A DNA stretch of 64,000 bases from Methanosphaera sp. BMS (GCF_003268005.1 NZ_CP014213.1:1240001-1304000), one strand, 5' to 3'; shown: positions 40,369 through 50,418, counted from the stretch's first letter. Notes: generated by a model from the sequence alone, not told the origin. Numbers and translations: made by a program.

Positions 40369-40524
40369 TTATTCATTTTTCCATTGTGTGTATCCACAAC
40401 GACCACATGAATATCTGTCCCCATGGTCTGCCATGAAGATACCATGTGAACATCTTACACATTCAGGGTTTTTTCTTACGATTTTACCATCTTTTACTTC
40501 GTATAATTCGTATTTTTTAGACAT
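40369..40524 (-). CDS. rps27ae: ribosomal protein S27ae (eS31)
   Basis: A 51-residue zinc-ribbon protein of the small subunit. It has CVRC (C22, C25) and CGRC (C40, C43) as four Cys ligands, with [21 protein letters not shown] between and after them. Length and sequence match archaeal S27ae, which lacks the eukaryotic ubiquitin fusion. ATG at 40524. It is last in the minus-strand cluster, 17 bp after the S24e stop, matching its position next to rps24e in other Methanobacteriales. Confidence 0.95.
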   Translation of the reverse strand: MSKKYELYEVKDGKIVRKNPECVRCSHGIFMADHGDRYSCGRCGYTQWKNE

Positions 40525-40541
40525 TAAACTATCCCCTTTAT

Positions 40542-40916
40542 TTATTCGTCTTCAGCTTCTTCTTCAGCTGGAGCTTCTTCAGCTTCTTCTTCAGCAGGAG
40601 CTTCTTCTGCTTCTTCTTCAGCTGGAGCTTCTTCTTCAGGTTCTTCGTTCTTAACTTTTACAGATTCAGTTTCAATTTCATTTAATTTTTCTACAGAGTC
40701 ATATACTTTTGCTAAACCTACTGCTTTAGCTTCTCCGTAACTAGGCTTCATGCTGTCCACCACGAGGAGATCCTTAGATGAGTCTTCTAGTGCTATGAGT
40801 TTGTGTTTCACATCTAGGATGTTTGGTGTTCCTTCGGTTGGATAGTCACATTCGAATTTGATTTCTGTCCTATTTAATAATGGGTTTTCTATTTTTTCTA
40901 ATATTGTTATTTCCAT
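40542..40916 (-). CDS. rps24e: ribosomal protein S24e (eS24) with acidic tail
   Basis: A 124-residue small-subunit protein. The first 95 residues are the normal S24e fold ([21 protein letters not shown] at the start; [17 protein letters not shown] near 60-76). The last 30 or so residues are an acidic tail of near-perfect 10-residue repeats ([10 protein letters not shown]), unusual for S24e, which typically ends near 100 residues. The tail is encoded by a 30-bp tandem repeat. It lies between the dephospho-CoA kinase gene and rps27ae with 7- and 17-bp gaps. Confidence 0.93.
   Translation of the reverse strand: MEITILEKIENPLLNRTEIKFECDYPTEGTPNILDVKHKLIALEDSSKDLLVVDSMKPSYGEAKAVGLAKVYDSVEKLNEIETESVKVKNEEPEEEAPAEEEAEEAPAEEEAEEAPAEEEAEDE
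40547..40640. repeat. 30-bp tandem repeat coding the S24e acidic tail
   Basis: Three imperfect copies of a 30-bp unit built from CTTCTT and AGC words on the plus strand. The unit encodes ten residues, so copy number can change without frameshift. Confidence 0.8.
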
Positions 40917-40923
40917 ATTATCG

Positions 40924-41433
40924 TTATTCCTTAATTAATTGATTATAATAATTTAAAGCCGTATCATAGGCTTTTGTTGAATTCACCAATACAACCCCTT
41001 CTTTTGGTTGTCCATATAATATATATGTATCTTCAGGTGAATTGAGTATTGCTGGTAGTACTGCCAAATCCTCTTCACCATCAACTACGATTATGATTGG
41101 ATTGTCGCTTGTTGATGTTTTGATTGAATCGGTTATCAATTCTATTAATTCATCGGTTAGTACTCCTGGTGGATTTTCAACATATACTATGTTGTCTGTA
41201 TGATCCAAGTTGTGTTGTACAGGCCTGCGTTCTATTAAATTATCGACAATACATATCTGAGGCGTTAAGTCCAACTCAACTAATGTTTTTGTTGTCACGT
41301 CCCCTATACCGATTACCAGTTTTTCATCGGATAATTGTTTTTGTATTGCTTCTTTGACTTCATCAATAGATTCATGCAAGTTACCTAATGGTTTTTTCAA
41401 CTCTTTTCTTAAATATTTGGGTAATTTTAGCAC
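40924..41433 (-). CDS. GTP-dependent dephospho-CoA kinase (DUF359)
   Basis: A 169-residue protein of the archaeal DUF359 family, shown in Thermococcus to phosphorylate dephospho-CoA with GTP, the last step of CoA synthesis. Visible motifs are GDVTTKTL (about 43-50), CIVDNLIERR (about 57-66) and VDGEEDLAVLP (about 120-130). The start is GTG at 41433 with AAAGGGCG upstream; no in-frame ATG is near. It sits in the translation/transcription cluster between Spt4 and S24e, the usual place in Methanobacteriales. Confidence 0.88.
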   Translation of the reverse strand: MLKLPKYLRKELKKPLGNLHESIDEVKEAIQKQLSDEKLVIGIGDVTTKTLVELDLTPQICIVDNLIERRPVQHNLDHTDNIVYVENPPGVLTDELIELITDSIKTSTSDNPIIIVVDGEEDLAVLPAILNSPEDTYILYGQPKEGVVLVNSTKAYDTALNYYNQLIKE

Positions 41434-41451
41434 AAATATCGCCCTTTAAAT

Positions 41452-41640
41452 TTATTCTTCTTTAACTCTTAAGGCATATCTTCCAGGTATTGTGATATTT
41501 AATTCCTTAGCTAAGTCTGAATCATCAGGATCTAGGATAACTACTAATCCATTCCAATTGTTTGATGTTTTATATCCACATAATGGACATTCATCCTCAA
41601 ATGATATTATATTACATCTTGGACATGCTTTTTCTGCCAT
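41452..41640 (-). CDS. spt4: transcription elongation factor Spt4 (RpoE'')
   Basis: A 62-residue zinc protein that pairs with Spt5 to keep RNA polymerase processive. Zinc ligands are CPRC near the start and CPLC near residues 19-22. The C-terminal GRYALRVKE is the usual ending. ATG at 41640 lies 8 nt from AGGAG; the preceding in-frame GTG at 41643 is closer to the SD and less likely. It lies directly downstream of Rpo7 (rpoE1), forming the classical rpoE1-spt4 pair. Confidence 0.94.
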   Translation of the reverse strand: MAEKACPRCNIISFEDECPLCGYKTSNNWNGLVVILDPDDSDLAKELNITIPGRYALRVKEE

Positions 41641-41672
41641 CACATAATCTCCTATATAACTTGTTCATACTT

Positions 41673-42227
41673 TTACTTTTTCTTGCTTTTTTCTTCATCA
41701 ATCCATTCAAAACGACCTAGTCCAGGTTGTCTCATGGTCAAACCAATCTTACAGTCCTTGGTTGTTTTACCCTTTATACTTACTGCCACAATTCTGGCAC
41801 GTACAAAGTCAGGCTTTTCTAAAGATTTAGGAGTTTCTTTAGCCACCAATGCTCCACGTTTTTGATCATATGTTATGAAGTCATCGGTTACCTGGGATAC
41901 GTGGACTAATCCATCGATTGGTCCTATTCGTATGAATGCACCGAATTCGGTTACTTCCATTACTTCACCGTCAACCACTTCATGCAGTACCGGTTTAAAG
42001 AATAGTGCTTTAAATGTTACATGATAAAATGCTGATCCATCACCTATGACCACTTGACCAACATTATGTTCAAGTATGTCAGTGACCATTACCAATATAC
42101 CTAATTTCTTATCTGTCTTACCGACATATTTCCTGTTTAAGATTTCAATTGCTGTTTCTTTAAATGGATTATCAAAGCTACTTGGTGGTATTCTAACAGT
42201 ATCTTCAATTGTTGTTAATTCATACAC
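41673..42227 (-). CDS. rpoE1: DNA-directed RNA polymerase subunit Rpo7 (E')
   Basis: A 184-residue stalk subunit that binds Rpo4 and nascent RNA. The N-terminal tip domain begins [18 protein letters not shown]. The C-terminal S1 RNA-binding domain runs from about residue 80 ([26 protein letters not shown]). It ends in a Lys-rich tail. Start is GTG at 42227 with GGGGT upstream, and the resulting N-terminus fits the family exactly. It overlaps no neighbour and precedes spt4 by 32 bp. Confidence 0.95.
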   Translation of the reverse strand: MYELTTIEDTVRIPPSSFDNPFKETAIEILNRKYVGKTDKKLGILVMVTDILEHNVGQVVIGDGSAFYHVTFKALFFKPVLHEVVDGEVMEVTEFGAFIRIGPIDGLVHVSQVTDDFITYDQKRGALVAKETPKSLEKPDFVRARIVAVSIKGKTTKDCKIGLTMRQPGLGRFEWIDEEKSKKK

Positions 42228-42246
42228 TTTCTATACCCCACAAGAC

Positions 42247-42774
42247 TTATTCATATTTTTCTTTATAGAGTTCTATTGCGTGAAGTACTGCTTCTTTTGC
42301 AGCTTCATTATCTTCCCAGCCATTGATTTCAACTGTTTTGTTTTCAAGTGCCTTATATTGGCTGAAGAAATGTTCAATTTCCTTAAGATAATGTTCTGGT
42401 AATTGTGATATATCAGTTATATCTGCAAATCTTGGATCTTCTACAGGTACTGCTAATAATTTATCGTCGCTGTCTCCTTGATCTATCATTCTCATGATAC
42501 CTATTGGTCTTGCGTCAATGATACATCCAGGGAAAGTTGCCTGGTCCATTATTACGAGTACGTCAAATGGATCTCCATCTTCCCATAATGATTTTGGCAT
42601 GAATCCATATTCAGCCGGATAATGGAATGGTGAGAATAACACTCTGTCAAGAGCAAATGCTTCTTTGTCCTTATCGTATTCGTATTTGTTACGTGACCCT
42701 GTTGGTATTTCTACTACAACTGTGATTTCATTAGGTACGTCTGATCCTGCTTCTATATCTTTCCAAAGATTCAT
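42247..42774 (-). CDS. ppa: inorganic pyrophosphatase (family I)
   Basis: A 175-residue soluble pyrophosphatase that hydrolyses PPi with Mg2+ and drives biosynthetic reactions. The family signature DGDPFDVLV (about residues 66-74) is present, as are the early EIPTGSRNKYEYD loop with catalytic Lys/Arg/Tyr residues and DDKLLAVPVEDPRF. Length is typical. ATG with GGAGG about 10 nt upstream. It is part of the information-processing cluster. Confidence 0.96.
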   Translation of the reverse strand: MNLWKDIEAGSDVPNEITVVVEIPTGSRNKYEYDKDKEAFALDRVLFSPFHYPAEYGFMPKSLWEDGDPFDVLVIMDQATFPGCIIDARPIGIMRMIDQGDSDDKLLAVPVEDPRFADITDISQLPEHYLKEIEHFFSQYKALENKTVEINGWEDNEAAKEAVLHAIELYKEKYE

Positions 42775-42804
42775 TATTTTTCCTCCAGTAATTAATGCTT
42801 TTCG

Positions 42805-43179
42805 TTATTTGTTACGTTTTATATAACCATCGACTTCCAAATATCTGTGTTGTCTTAGATAAACTACACTTATGCCAAGTTCTCTAGCCTTTTTACGAAG
42901 ATTCCTGTCATTTGTACACAGCACGTCATCTGCTGTGCAATATTTAAGCAGTAGATTATCCACGTGTTCTGTCTTGTCTATTTGAACTGTTTTAAAAACT
43001 TCACTTTTAGCTATCTGCAATGCAATTGTAGCGGCCAGCTTGTTTTTACCTTTGGAATTTCTTTTTAGTTTATCTAATTCATCAAGTACAAGTGATGGAA
43101 CTATTAATTCATAATATGATGGTAACCGACTCGTAAGTTGTGTGACTACATCCACATCCTTTTGAATCATCATCATCAA
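42805..43179 (-). CDS. PIN-domain protein, apparently frameshifted at its 5' end
   Basis: The open frame (TTG 43179, then three ATG codons) encodes 124 residues with the second and third PIN acidic sites (VLDELDKLKR and CTADDVLCTNDR) but lacks the first catalytic Asp. That residue is found just upstream in another frame: ATG 43220 reads [14 protein letters not shown] and then TGA. Joining the frames by one base gives VVDTNFLMMM, the expected start of this Fcf1/VapC-like nuclease family. It sits between aIF2-gamma and PPase, the normal locus for this gene, so it may act in rRNA processing or RNA turnover. Either a one-base deletion, a sequencing error or a programmed -1 frameshift explains it. 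Confidence 0.8.
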   Translation of the reverse strand: MMMMIQKDVDVVTQLTSRLPSYYELIVPSLVLDELDKLKRNSKGKNKLAATIALQIAKSEVFKTVQIDKTEHVDNLLLKYCTADDVLCTNDRNLRKKARELGISVVYLRQHRYLEVDGYIKRNK

Positions 43180-43220
43180 AAATTTGTATCAACAACCGCC
43201 TTATGATTTGATGATACCAT
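43176..43220 (-). other. split 5' end of the PIN gene with slippery heptamer
   Basis: On the minus strand, ATG at 43220 opens a 14-codon frame ending at TGA 43178-43176, overlapping the end of the aIF2-gamma gene by 20 bp. At 43185-43179 the sequence A AAT TTT matches the X XXY YYZ pattern for -1 slippage, and slipping there enters the downstream PIN frame exactly. Confidence 0.75.
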
Positions 43221-44430
43221 AACCTATTAGCCTCCATCTAGCTCCAACACGACGGCTTAATGCAACACGTTGTCCTTCTTCTGCACATACTGGTAATTTT
43301 AGTTTTACATCTACTTCCTTATCTCTAGCACTGGTAACAAGTCCTATGGTAGTGGACGTTCCCACGTTTATCATCAAGTTTTCAGAAGAATGTATAGGTT
43401 CCACGTCTGTTTCATCCTTGGTTCCGACAACCCTTTCAAGCAGGTTTGTCTTCATGGTAAACTCCTGGATTGTTGGTGGTAAAGTACCTGGTTTTCCTGC
43501 TATAGAACCTGATAATGAATCTGCCTTGGTAAGAGCTGGGTCAAGCAGTAATGCTATACCTATTAATCCTCCAGGTCCAACATCGTCAACGAATTCATCG
43601 GCAGCTTCAAGTCCGGTGATTGTTGATATTAAGCTGACCCATTCGGATTTGCCCTTACGTTTAACCTGTATTCCAGGTTTTATTTCTATCTCATCGCCGA
43701 GTTTGAATTTACCCTGTACGAGTGAACCTCCAATGATTCCACCTTTGATTTTCTTTGGATGTGTACCCGGTTTGTTTATATCAAATGATCTTGCTACGAA
43801 TAGTTTAGGATTTTTACGTACTGATCTTCTAGGTGTCTTGATAAACTTCTGTATTGTCTTGATTAATACGTCGATGTTTGCACCCTGCTGAGCTGATATA
43901 GGTATGATAGGTACTCCTTCTGCACAGGTTCCCTTTACGAACTCCTTGATTTCATGATAGTTTTCTATAGCCTTTTCTTTTGGTACTGTATCTATTTTGT
44001 TCTGAACTACAATTACGTTTTGAACACCTATTACATCCAATGCCATTAAGTGCTCTTTTGTCTGTGGTTGAGGACATGGCTCGTTGGCACCGATAACCAA
44101 TATTGCACCGTCCATTATGGCGGCTCCTGAAAGCATTGTTGCCATTAATGTTTCGTGTCCCGGTGAATCAACAAATGATACTTTTCTAAGTACATCAGTT
44201 TTAGAACCGCAGTGTTCACAAGTTTCTTTTGTAGTGTAACATTGAGGTGATGGACATTCATTGCATCTTCTGAAGGTTATGTCAGCATAACCTAATCTGA
44301 TTGAAATCCCTCTTTTAGCTTCTTCGCTATGAGTATCAGTCCATATTCCTGATAAAGCCTTTGTGAGTGTGGTTTTACCATGATCAACGTGACCTACTAA
44401 TCCAATATTTACTTCGGATTGTACTTTCAT
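43201..44430 (-). CDS. eif2g: translation initiation factor aIF2 gamma subunit
   Basis: A 409-residue GTPase that carries Met-tRNAi to the small subunit with the alpha and beta subunits. Motifs: [10 protein letters not shown] (G1, about 13-22), a Zn knuckle CNEC...CYTT...CEHCG (about 56-75), DSPGHE (G3), NKID (G4) and SAQQG (G5), then two beta-barrel domains. Length is standard. ATG start. The last bases overlap the probable start of the PIN gene. Confidence 0.97.
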   Translation of the reverse strand: MKVQSEVNIGLVGHVDHGKTTLTKALSGIWTDTHSEEAKRGISIRLGYADITFRRCNECPSPQCYTTKETCEHCGSKTDVLRKVSFVDSPGHETLMATMLSGAAIMDGAILVIGANEPCPQPQTKEHLMALDVIGVQNVIVVQNKIDTVPKEKAIENYHEIKEFVKGTCAEGVPIIPISAQQGANIDVLIKTIQKFIKTPRRSVRKNPKLFVARSFDINKPGTHPKKIKGGIIGGSLVQGKFKLGDEIEIKPGIQVKRKGKSEWVSLISTITGLEAADEFVDDVGPGGLIGIALLLDPALTKADSLSGSIAGKPGTLPPTIQEFTMKTNLLERVVGTKDETDVEPIHSSENLMINVGTSTTIGLVTSARDKEVDVKLKLPVCAEEGQRVALSRRVGARWRLIGYGIIKS

Positions 44431-44472
44431 AAGTTACACCCCCATATAGATTATTAATGGTATATTAAGAAT

Positions 44473-44868
44473 CTATTCTTCTTGTTCTTCTTCAGCTGGT
44501 TCTGCGAAAATTTCAGTTAGTGTTTGTTCTCCTCTTTCTGAAACTTTTACATTAATTTGTGAGATATCATCTGCAATTGTGTTTCCACGTACAGTTTTTC
44601 TTCTTCTTAAACCTTTTCTTGTTGGTTTAAATCCAATTCCACCACTTACTAAACTTTTGAATCTGCGTGATCCGTCTACATCTGGTTTCATTGGGAATCC
44701 GTTTTTGTCACTTCCACCGGTGATTTGTAATTTGTAACCTTTGAGTCCTAAAACTCCACCGTTAAATTCATCACCAATTTTAAGTCCGTTAACGATTTTT
44801 GCATCTTTATCATCTAATTCTAATTGGTATGTTACATCTGCATCTGATACAACTACTTTGTATACCAT
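44473..44868 (-). CDS. rps6e: ribosomal protein S6e (eS6)
   Basis: A 131-residue small-subunit protein. The core is GDEFNGGVLGLKGYKLQITGGSDKNGFPMKPDV, followed by RKGLRRRKTVRGNTI, both diagnostic of S6e. It ends in a short acidic tail (AEPAEEEQEE). GGAGG lies 6 nt before the ATG at 44868. It lies between infB and the aIF2-gamma gene. Confidence 0.96.
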   Translation of the reverse strand: MVYKVVVSDADVTYQLELDDKDAKIVNGLKIGDEFNGGVLGLKGYKLQITGGSDKNGFPMKPDVDGSRRFKSLVSGGIGFKPTRKGLRRRKTVRGNTIADDISQINVKVSERGEQTLTEIFAEPAEEEQEE

Positions 44869-44937
44869 TATATGCCTCCGTTATTTGTTTAATTTATTTA
44901 TTGAAGGGTAGTTTATTCTACCTTTTTTTTTATTTAC

Positions 44938-46809
44938 CTATTCATAGTAATCTTCAAACTCGCCATCATCAAGTGTGTCAAGTTGGCTCCAGTCTGTATT
45001 GACTACTCCCCACATTGAATCTTCACATTCCTGTTTGATTTGCTGTAGCTCTTCCATGGTCAGTATTTCGTCGTCAAGGAATTTGCTTTCGAATTCATTC
45101 TTGAGTGTTAAAAAGTTTGCCTCGTCCATGTCCACGTATAGTACGTCGCCTTCTTCAAAGTCCTTTTGGAAGACTGCTGAGCCTATGGCCATTGCAACCT
45201 TTGAACCTCTGGATGATTTCGGCAGTGTTTCTCCCTTATCTTCCATACTGTCTACGGTTCCTACAATATGACCGTCCTTGTTGATTAAAGTAACGCCTTT
45301 TTCGATTATTCCACTCATTACTTCAATACCGGCGATTGCAGGTTTGCTTTTTCTGAATACTAATTTAGGTATTATTCTGATTTTAGCAGGACGTATGATT
45401 GAATCCAGTCTTGCCTTCTTCTTACGTTCTTGAGCCGTCAGTAACCATTCCTGGTAATCCTCGGTTATTTGATAGATTACTTTATCTCGGAATATCTTTA
45501 TGTCTTGACCCTGTAGTTCTTCCTGTGCTGATGGCAATAGGTTTACGTTGAATGCTATGATTACACCGTATTTTTCATCCTCTTCATGCATTATTGATGC
45601 ATTTATGATGTCACGACGTGATACGTCCCCTATTTCAGCGGACTTGATTGGAATGTCCATTCCATCAAATATGTTTACGAGTGCCTCCAGGGATCCAAGT
45701 GTGTCTGCCTTTACGATTATTCCGACATCATTTGTCTGTATGCGTATATTGTCCACTTCTGATAGCAATTCCTCATGGATGTTTGCATCATTGTCGTTTG
45801 CCACCTTGAGGGGTGAACCTGATACCACATCATCGACGTGTGGTGCCACTATCTTTACACCGGCTGCTGCAACTATCTGTTCGGTATCCTCAAACATTGT
45901 ATGGGATTCCCTGATTTCCTCCAGTGCATTCGGTTTAAGAAGTGATCGTATCTTGGTAGATATTACCTTGTTGTCCTTTGTAAGTAGCATTATGCGGTCA
46001 TCCTTGTTTAGTACTCCATCGTATAATATTGTGTCGATGGTTAAACCGAGACCCTTTTCTTCCTTAACTTCAAGTACCGTTCCTGCTGCAGGTGCGTCCT
46101 CTTCTATTTGAAGTTGCTGACTGAGGTATTGGTATGCCAGTCCCAGTAGCATGGTCAATAGTTCAGGTATTCCTTCACCTGTCATGGCACTGATAGGTAC
46201 TATTGTTATTTGACTTGCAAAGTTACTTACACGGTCAAATCTTTCTGATTCAAATCCTTTTTTATGCAATTCTCCAACTATTTCATAAATCTTTTGATCT
46301 AAATCAAATGCCACATTCTTATGCTGATTTTGTATTGATTCTGAGAAGGATACGTATTTTTTTGATTCTGTATCTTCTTCATCATCTGGTGAATTCCATC
46401 CAGGGATTCTGTCAATCTTGTTTGCAGCTACTACAAATGGTGTTTTGGATGATTTCAATATGCTTAATGCCTCATATGTTTGAGGTTTAAATCCTTCATT
46501 GATATCCATTATTAAGATTGCTAAATCGGCAAGCGAACCTCCTCTTTTACGAAGGGTCGTGAATGCTTCATGACCTGGCGTGTCTATAAAGAATAATCCT
46601 GGTAGCTTTTCTTGGATATTCATTTTTGCCAGAAAATCACCACAGATTGATGAGATAACATCCATTGGAATTTCCGTTGCTCCGATGTGCTGTGTTATTC
46701 CACCGGCCTCCTTGGATGCAACAGTACTGCCCCTTATATTATCTAAAAGAGTAGTTTTTCCATGGTCTACATGACCTAGAACAGATACTATCGGTGATCT
46801 AGTCTTCAT
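44938..46809 (-). CDS. infB: translation initiation factor aIF5B (IF2-like)
   Basis: A GTPase of 623 residues promoting ribosomal subunit joining. It has [12 protein letters not shown] (G1, residues 9-20), DTPGHEAF (G3) and NKID (G4), then domains II-IV typical of the archaeal/eukaryotic form. No intein interrupts the G domain. I place the start at ATG 46809 ([12 protein letters not shown]), preceded by AGGAG; the longer frame from 46839 adds ten residues not found in the family. It lies about 360 bp beyond ndk and starts a subcluster with rps6e. Confidence 0.95.
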   Translation of the reverse strand: MKTRSPIVSVLGHVDHGKTTLLDNIRGSTVASKEAGGITQHIGATEIPMDVISSICGDFLAKMNIQEKLPGLFFIDTPGHEAFTTLRKRGGSLADLAILIMDINEGFKPQTYEALSILKSSKTPFVVAANKIDRIPGWNSPDDEEDTESKKYVSFSESIQNQHKNVAFDLDQKIYEIVGELHKKGFESERFDRVSNFASQITIVPISAMTGEGIPELLTMLLGLAYQYLSQQLQIEEDAPAAGTVLEVKEEKGLGLTIDTILYDGVLNKDDRIMLLTKDNKVISTKIRSLLKPNALEEIRESHTMFEDTEQIVAAAGVKIVAPHVDDVVSGSPLKVANDNDANIHEELLSEVDNIRIQTNDVGIIVKADTLGSLEALVNIFDGMDIPIKSAEIGDVSRRDIINASIMHEEDEKYGVIIAFNVNLLPSAQEELQGQDIKIFRDKVIYQITEDYQEWLLTAQERKKKARLDSIIRPAKIRIIPKLVFRKSKPAIAGIEVMSGIIEKGVTLINKDGHIVGTVDSMEDKGETLPKSSRGSKVAMAIGSAVFQKDFEEGDVLYVDMDEANFLTLKNEFESKFLDDEILTMEELQQIKQECEDSMWGVVNTDWSQLDTLDDGEFEDYYE

Positions 46810-47171
46810 TTTCCTTATCTCCTTAAAAAAACATTTCATTATACAATTTGTATAATCCTTTTAACCGGGTTAAATAAGTTCAAAGTTCTATTGTTTTTAT
46901 CCTGATGTGACTCTGACAACTATTTTCTTGATTTCCTGAAAAAGAATGGTTAATCCTAGAACATATTGCTTATTTTAATGTATTGAATAAATTCACTCAA
47001 ACTAATAAGTCGTGGTTTTTTTTTATTTTATTATTTTTTTACGCGTAAATTAAAATAAATTTTTTAAAGGGTTTTTGGATGAGTTATTAGTCTTTATGCA
47101 CTATCCAATAATTTTTGTTTTGTTAAATGTAATAACAAAAAGAGCAAAATTAAAGAAAATTATTGCTTTTC
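46810..47171. other. intergenic region between ndk and infB
   Basis: Contains the likely infB promoter and T/A-rich tracts (47008-47040). This divides the cluster into two transcription units on the minus strand. No other gene is seen. Confidence 0.5.
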
Positions 47172-47785
<614 letters not shown>

Positions 47786-47858
47786 TTTTAAACTCCTGTT
47801 ATGTATATAAAAGAATTTCTTTTACAATAAAAAAGATTACAATCATCATCCATAGAAT

Positions 47859-48065
47859 CTATGGAGTTCTGATTTCTTTTGCTTCTCTTATTGTATCCAG
47901 TAACATTAGGATGTCGCCTTCTTTGATAGCTCCCATAACGTTTCTAGTGAGAATTCTTCCTTTATCTCTTCCATCAAGTATTCTGCATTTTACTTGCATT
48001 ACTTCTCCAGTCATTCCTGTTCTTTTTAAAACTTCAATAACTTCTGCTGGAGTACCGTCTTCCAT
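47859..48065 (-). CDS. rps28e: ribosomal protein S28e (eS28)
   Basis: A 68-residue OB-fold protein of the small subunit. [39 protein letters not shown] and the ending [10 protein letters not shown] are diagnostic. ATG at 48065 with a GGTG-type SD. It lies between rpl7ae and rpl24e, the standard order. Confidence 0.96.
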   Translation of the reverse strand: MEDGTPAEVIEVLKRTGMTGEVMQVKCRILDGRDKGRILTRNVMGAIKEGDILMLLDTIREAKEIRTP

Positions 48066-48258
48066 ATAATCACCTTATAAAATTTGATTGGTATAAAAAT
48101 CTAATACTGAAGTTTTTTTACTATATTTAAAAAATTAAAAGAAAGAATAAGAACATCGTTTCCTTATAATAGAATATCTTTTAAGTCCGTTTAAATAGTG
48201 TAAAATTATGATACTTCAATTTAAGATACTTATTTTCCTAAACTAGGTCCAATCACGA

Positions 48259-48615
48259 TTAGTTTTTGAGTTCTGCGACTTTTTCAACAATTTCATTTAC
48301 AAGTTCTTGACCTTCACCAGCATCAATGATACATGCGGATGCGGTACCAACTTTAAGTCCTGCAGCTTCTCCTAATTCTTCTTTGGTTGGAAGATATACG
48401 TAAGGAATTTCTTTTTCTTCTGCTAAGATAGGTAAGTGTGCTACGATTTCAGCTGGTTCAATATCTTCTGCAATTATAGCGAGTGCTACATTGCTTCTTT
48501 CGATATTTTTAGTAACTTCGTTAGTTCCTTTTCCTATTTTACCTGTATCTCTTGCTATTTCTAAAGCTTCATAAACTTTATCAGCTATTTCTTTTGGTAC
48601 TTCAAAATTTGCCAT
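48259..48615 (-). CDS. rpl7ae: ribosomal protein L7Ae (eL8), kink-turn binding
   Basis: A 118-residue protein that binds kink-turns in 23S rRNA, box C/D and H/ACA guide RNAs and RNase P RNA. The motif [23 protein letters not shown] (about 29-51) holds the RNA-contacting Asn/Glu/Lys. VGTASACII near 90-98 is also typical. GGAGG lies 6 nt before the ATG at 48615. First gene of the minus-strand cluster. Confidence 0.97.
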   Translation of the reverse strand: MANFEVPKEIADKVYEALEIARDTGKIGKGTNEVTKNIERSNVALAIIAEDIEPAEIVAHLPILAEEKEIPYVYLPTKEELGEAAGLKVGTASACIIDAGEGQELVNEIVEKVAELKN

Positions 48616-49159
48616 TTAATTTCCTCCAATTATCATCTGGCTTTTTAACCATCCATTTCAAGGTCTAAAAAGTTACATCAAATTATCTAACGATAAGTTG
48701 ATTGTCTGATTATTATATAAAATATTAATACACCCGACTGTAATTTTTAAGAACTTGTTGTCTGATTAAATGGCCATTCTAAAAATATAAATTTTATATT
48801 AAAAAATATTCTAATTTAAAACTCCTTAATGAGTGATACTCATTCGCTCACAGTTTTAAGTATGTTAAAAATTAGTTATTTAATACTATGTTTTGTATAA
48901 TATAAATACTTTGCGATGGTACAGAAGGACATATTTATTGAATCATGAAATTGATGTGTATCCCATCATCACAGAGCTGATTTAATTCTTAGTTGTCACG
49001 TGCTAATCATGTTGATTCAATGTTGCTTTCATGTTTTTCTTTTCATCTTTAACTGGGAGGAGTCATCATTTATATATTAGTATACCCATATATAATTATA
49101 CCCATAGGGGTATAGGTATATTAAAGATATCCCTAAATAATAAATAAGAGGAACCCGAA
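48616..49159. other. divergent intergenic region, candidate regulatory or origin area
   Basis: Separates the leftward translation cluster from the rightward small-ORF/prenyltransferase/cdc6 run. Seen here are an 11-bp direct repeat (TTGTCTGATTA at 48702 and 48758), a palindrome ATGAGT-GAT-ACTCAT at 48829-48843, and the TATACCC cluster at 49081-49120. No RNA gene was recognised. Confidence 0.5.
49081..49120. promoter_or_regulatory. TATACCC operator-like dyad cluster
   Basis: TATACCC occurs at 49081-49087 and 49097-49103 (16-bp spacing). The second copy forms an inverted repeat with GGGTATA at 49108-49114 (4-bp spacer), and a partial GGTATA follows at 49115-49120. The cluster ends 39 bp before a small ORF. 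The arrangement suggests a cooperative repressor or activator site overlapping a TATA element. Confidence 0.6.
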
Positions 49160-49309
49160 ATGAACATGACACTAATAACCGACATAATAAATATAGTCAG
49201 CATTACAAGCATAATGGCAGTTATGATATACTACAGTTTCATATTCAAAAAGACAAGCGTCCAACTATCCAAAATAAGATCAGACAGACAAAAGACATTA
49301 TCAAAGTAA
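49160..49309 (+). CDS. small single-pass membrane protein, unknown
   Basis: A 49-codon frame from ATG 49160 to TAA 49307-49309 with GAGGA about 8 nt upstream. Residues 4-29 are hydrophobic (LITDIINIVSITSIMAVMIY), followed by a basic tail with Lys/Arg-rich stretches. That gives a likely N-out, C-in small membrane protein. No family is recognised. The operator-like cluster just upstream and the SD argue it is expressed. It could be a regulated stress or transporter-accessory peptide; that is only a guess. Confidence 0.5.
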   Translation: MNMTLITDIINIVSITSIMAVMIYYSFIFKKTSVQLSKIRSDRQKTLSK

Positions 49310-49571
49310 AAACTAATTCCGCATGCATCCACATAATTCCATTGGCAATACGAGCAATCACATTACCTGACAGCACAAAATATATCAATAATCCAAAGGA
49401 TTAATGAACCCCCATTATTACTTTTTTTTGAAATCATGAATTTATACTAAAGTATAACATGACATATCCTCAAAAAGGATATTTTTTCCAAAAATTTTTT
49501 TAATGAAGTATAGTATATATATGATATATAACCATATAATCTTTAAATAATTCCATGAGGATAAAGTTATT

Positions 49572-50393
49572 ATGAATCCATATATTGAAATATTACGACC
49601 TGCAAATGCGGTGATGGCATCAATAGCAGTGCTGCTCATGGCAGTAATAAGCCACGTATACAACATCAACATCATCTTTGGTGCACTAGCCGTATGTATA
49701 GCAACGGGTGCCGGAAACACTATCAACGATTACTATGACTATGAAATCGACAAGATAAACAAGCCCGCCCGGCCAATTCCATCAGGCAGAATATCCCTGA
49801 AAAATGCATTATACTACAGCCTAATACTATTTGCCATAGCAACAATAATTGGCTTTTACATATCAGTTCCAAATGGAATACTGGTAATACTCTGTTCGGC
49901 CATAATGATTGTATATGCCTATGACTTCAAGAAAAGATGCCTGATAGGAAACGTTACCGTCAGTCTGCTTACCGCGTTGACCTTCGTATTCGGTGGACTT
50001 ATAACGCATGACTTGTACATAAGCGTTATACTTGCGGCATTTGCATTTCTGATGACACTCTCACGTGAGATTATAAAGGACTGTGAGGACATCGAGGGAG
50101 ATATTAAGGAGAATGCCCATACCCTTCCGATAGCATATGGTATAGAAAACAGCATAAAGCTGGCCTTTGCAACAAACATATTGACCTGCATACTCACACC
50201 ACTGCTATATGTCTATGGAATCTTCTCACAATATTATATGATAGTGGTACTAGTAGCGGACATAATATTCATATACTGTGGAGTATTAACCCTTAAGAAT
50301 CATGACAAAGATATATTACATAAGGTATCGAAATATATGAAAATCGCAATGCTCATAGCATTCGTATCGTTCATATTCGGAAGTGTGATTTAA
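49572..50393 (+). CDS. digeranylgeranylglyceryl phosphate synthase (UbiA family)
   Basis: A 273-residue polytopic prenyltransferase that adds the second geranylgeranyl chain to GGGP, making the archaeal ether-lipid core. It carries the first Asp-rich motif NDYYDYEID (about 56-64) with NKPARPIPSG following, and the second, KDCEDIEGD (about 176-184), both needed for Mg-diphosphate binding. About eight to nine membrane segments. The N-terminus YIEILRPANAVMA is typical. It ends 25 bp before cdc6 and may be co-transcribed with it. Confidence 0.92.
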   Translation: MNPYIEILRPANAVMASIAVLLMAVISHVYNINIIFGALAVCIATGAGNTINDYYDYEIDKINKPARPIPSGRISLKNALYYSLILFAIATIIGFYISVPNGILVILCSAIMIVYAYDFKKRCLIGNVTVSLLTALTFVFGGLITHDLYISVILAAFAFLMTLSREIIKDCEDIEGDIKENAHTLPIAYGIENSIKLAFATNILTCILTPLLYVYGIFSQYYMIVVLVADIIFIYCGVLTLKNHDKDILHKVSKYMKIAMLIAFVSFIFGSVI

Positions 50394-50418
50394 ACAAACA
50401 AATAGGGAGACAAAATTA

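Noticed and set aside
40334-40654. Plus-strand frame rich in Leu/Gln near 40.5 kb
   Set aside because: Antisense reading of the S24e acidic repeat and of S27ae; the real genes are on the minus strand.
46810-46839. Ten-residue N-terminal extension of aIF5B
   Set aside because: The SD lies before the internal ATG at 46809, and the extension has no counterpart in the family.
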